Below are positions 63,298 through 64,000 of a stretch of 64,000 nucleotides of DNA, piece by piece. Position numbers and translations under genes: made by a program. Position 1 is the first letter of the stretch, and every line of letters begins with the position of its first letter. The notes beneath the pieces are model-generated. The model did not search any database. It had not been told where the DNA came from and worked only from the letters and a program-made list of their open reading frames with translations. This DNA comes from Planifilum fimeticola (GTDB lineage Bacteria; Bacillota; Bacilli; Thermoactinomycetales; DSM-44946): positions 1-64,000 of the forward strand of contig NZ_PVNE01000003.1 in the NCBI RefSeq assembly GCF_003001905.1, written 5' to 3'.

Positions 63298-64000
63298 TCA
63301 CCCGCTAAGGCCCAACAGGCGGCGCGCCTCCCCGGGCGTGGCGATGTCCCGGTCCATCTCCCGGGCGATGCGGACGATGCGGGCCACCAGCTGGGCATTG
63401 GTGGCCAGCTGACCCTTCCGGTACCAGATGTTGTCCTCCAGCCCGACCCGGACGTGTCCGCCCAGGACGATGCCCAACACCGCCATGGGCAGCTGCGCCC
63501 GCCCGACGCCGGCCACCGTCCACGTCGCCTCCTCCGGCAGCTGTCCCACCAGATGGAGCAGGTTTTGCGCCGTGGCCGGGATGCCTCCCGGCACGCCCAG
63601 GACGAAGTCGAAATGGAGGTGACCCGTCACCAGCCCCTTTTTCACCAGGCGAAGGGCGTTCTGGATCATCCCCACATCGAAGATTTCGAATTCGGGACGG
63701 ACCCCGCATTCCTGCATCACTTTCGCAAAATGTTCGATTTCCTGCGGCGGGTTGAGGAACACCCCGTCACCGAAATTGACCGTTCCCGTCGTCAGGGTGG
63801 CCATCTCCGGGCGCAACGCGACGGGCTGAAGCCGCTCCTCGGCGGTCATGCCGACGGCTCCCCCTGTAGACACCTGTATGATGATGTCGCACCGCTTGCG
63901 AATCTCCTCGATCGCCCGGCGGTAAAGCTCCCGGTCTTGACTGGGCTTTCCCTCGGCGTCCCGGACGTGGATGTGGGCGATCGCCGCCCCCGCCTCCCGG
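63298..64000 (-). CDS. BKACE (DUF849) family protein, 5' end beyond the window
   Basis: At least 233 codons continue through the window edge. The family (beta-keto acid cleavage enzymes; the model is Kce of lysine fermentation) splits beta-keto acids with acetyl-CoA using a zinc ion. The zinc-binding pair appears as AHIHVRD close to the edge, and later conserved parts are STGGAVGMTAEERL, MATLTTGTVNFGD, HFDFVLGVPGG and GLEDNIWY. Substrate cannot be told; lysine breakdown, carnitine or other acids are known in the family. In Bacillus spo0F follows fba here, so this gene marks a break in gene order. Confidence 0.87.
   Translation of the reverse strand, partial: REAGAAIAHIHVRDAEGKPSQDRELYRRAIEEIRKRCDIIIQVSTGGAVGMTAEERLQPVALRPEMATLTTGTVNFGDGVFLNPPQEIEHFAKVMQECGVRPEFEIFDVGMIQNALRLVKKGLVTGHLHFDFVLGVPGGIPATAQNLLHLVGQLPEEATWTVAGVGRAQLPMAVLGIVLGGHVRVGLEDNIWYRKGQLATNAQLVARIVRIAREMDRDIATPGEARRLLGLSG

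Overview
The window is 64 kb of G+C-rich DNA from an endospore-forming member of the Bacillota. Evidence for this is the sporulation genes spoIIID, spoIIQ, spoIID and spoIIR, a YhcN-like spore lipoprotein, two murA paralogues, and the order fba-tal-murA-glpX-rho-rpmE-tdk-prfA-prmC-spoIIR-sua5-mntP-ywlE-rpiB-ywlG-glyA-upp-atp-ywzB-ywmB-murA-spoIID-spoIIQ-spoIIID-fabZ. That order is the familiar Bacillus backbone read on the minus strand. High G+C, many GTG/TTG starts and a Bacillus cereus-type nuo operon beside atp suggest a Thermoactinomycetaceae-like organism (Planifilum/Kroppenstedtia type). That family placement is inference. All genes but one lie on the minus strand, so transcription runs from high to low coordinates.

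Layout from left to right. 1-264: a cluster of hairpins/terminators. 265-14373: a surface-polysaccharide locus holding an initiating sugar transferase, an SDR epimerase, GT4 glycosyltransferases (two fused in one protein), a Wzy-like polymerase/ligase, a Wzx-like flippase, and a set resembling WbpA/B/E/D plus a 2-epimerase. The set fits synthesis of a UDP-2,3-diacetamido-uronic acid. 14570-16645: fabZ, a CDP-alcohol phosphatidyltransferase and an EpuA-type membrane protein. 16966-22553: spoIIID, spoIIQ, a MATE-transporter remnant, spoIID, murA, ywmB, ywzB. 22675-31848: nuoA-B-C-H-I-J-K-L-M-N with nuoD missing from its usual place. 32105-39511: the complete F1Fo ATP synthase operon atpZ-I-B-E-F-H-A-G-D-C. 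39700-45116: upp; rpiB-ywlG-glyA; mntP-ZIP-ywlE. 45428-50953: an accessory stretch with PadR plus a frameshifted MFS exporter, a toxin-antitoxin-like pair, Sua5, a GNAT and a paired SMR exporter. 51136-63203: spoIIR, prmC, prfA, a lone plus-strand CPBP protease-like gene, a spore lipoprotein, tdk, rpmE, a LysM-M23 endopeptidase, rho, glpX, a second murA, tal, fba. 63298-64000: a BKACE (DUF849) gene cut by the window edge.

The genes join cell-envelope synthesis (murA x2, fabZ, polysaccharide), energy conversion (complex I and ATP synthase), one-carbon/pyrimidine salvage (glyA, upp, tdk), central carbon (fba, glpX, tal, rpiB), translation termination and the sigma-F/sigma-E sporulation checkpoints. 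Points that stand out are the nuo operon without nuoD, a 20-bp element repeated just downstream of two putative polysaccharide promoters, a two-domain glycosyltransferase fusion with an internal start, an MFS gene broken by two compensating poly-G indels next to its PadR regulator, an inverted repeat around a sigma-F-type spoIIQ promoter, and a repeated short motif in the disordered part of the EpuA-type protein. I found no rRNA, tRNA, CRISPR array, insertion sequence or prophage.
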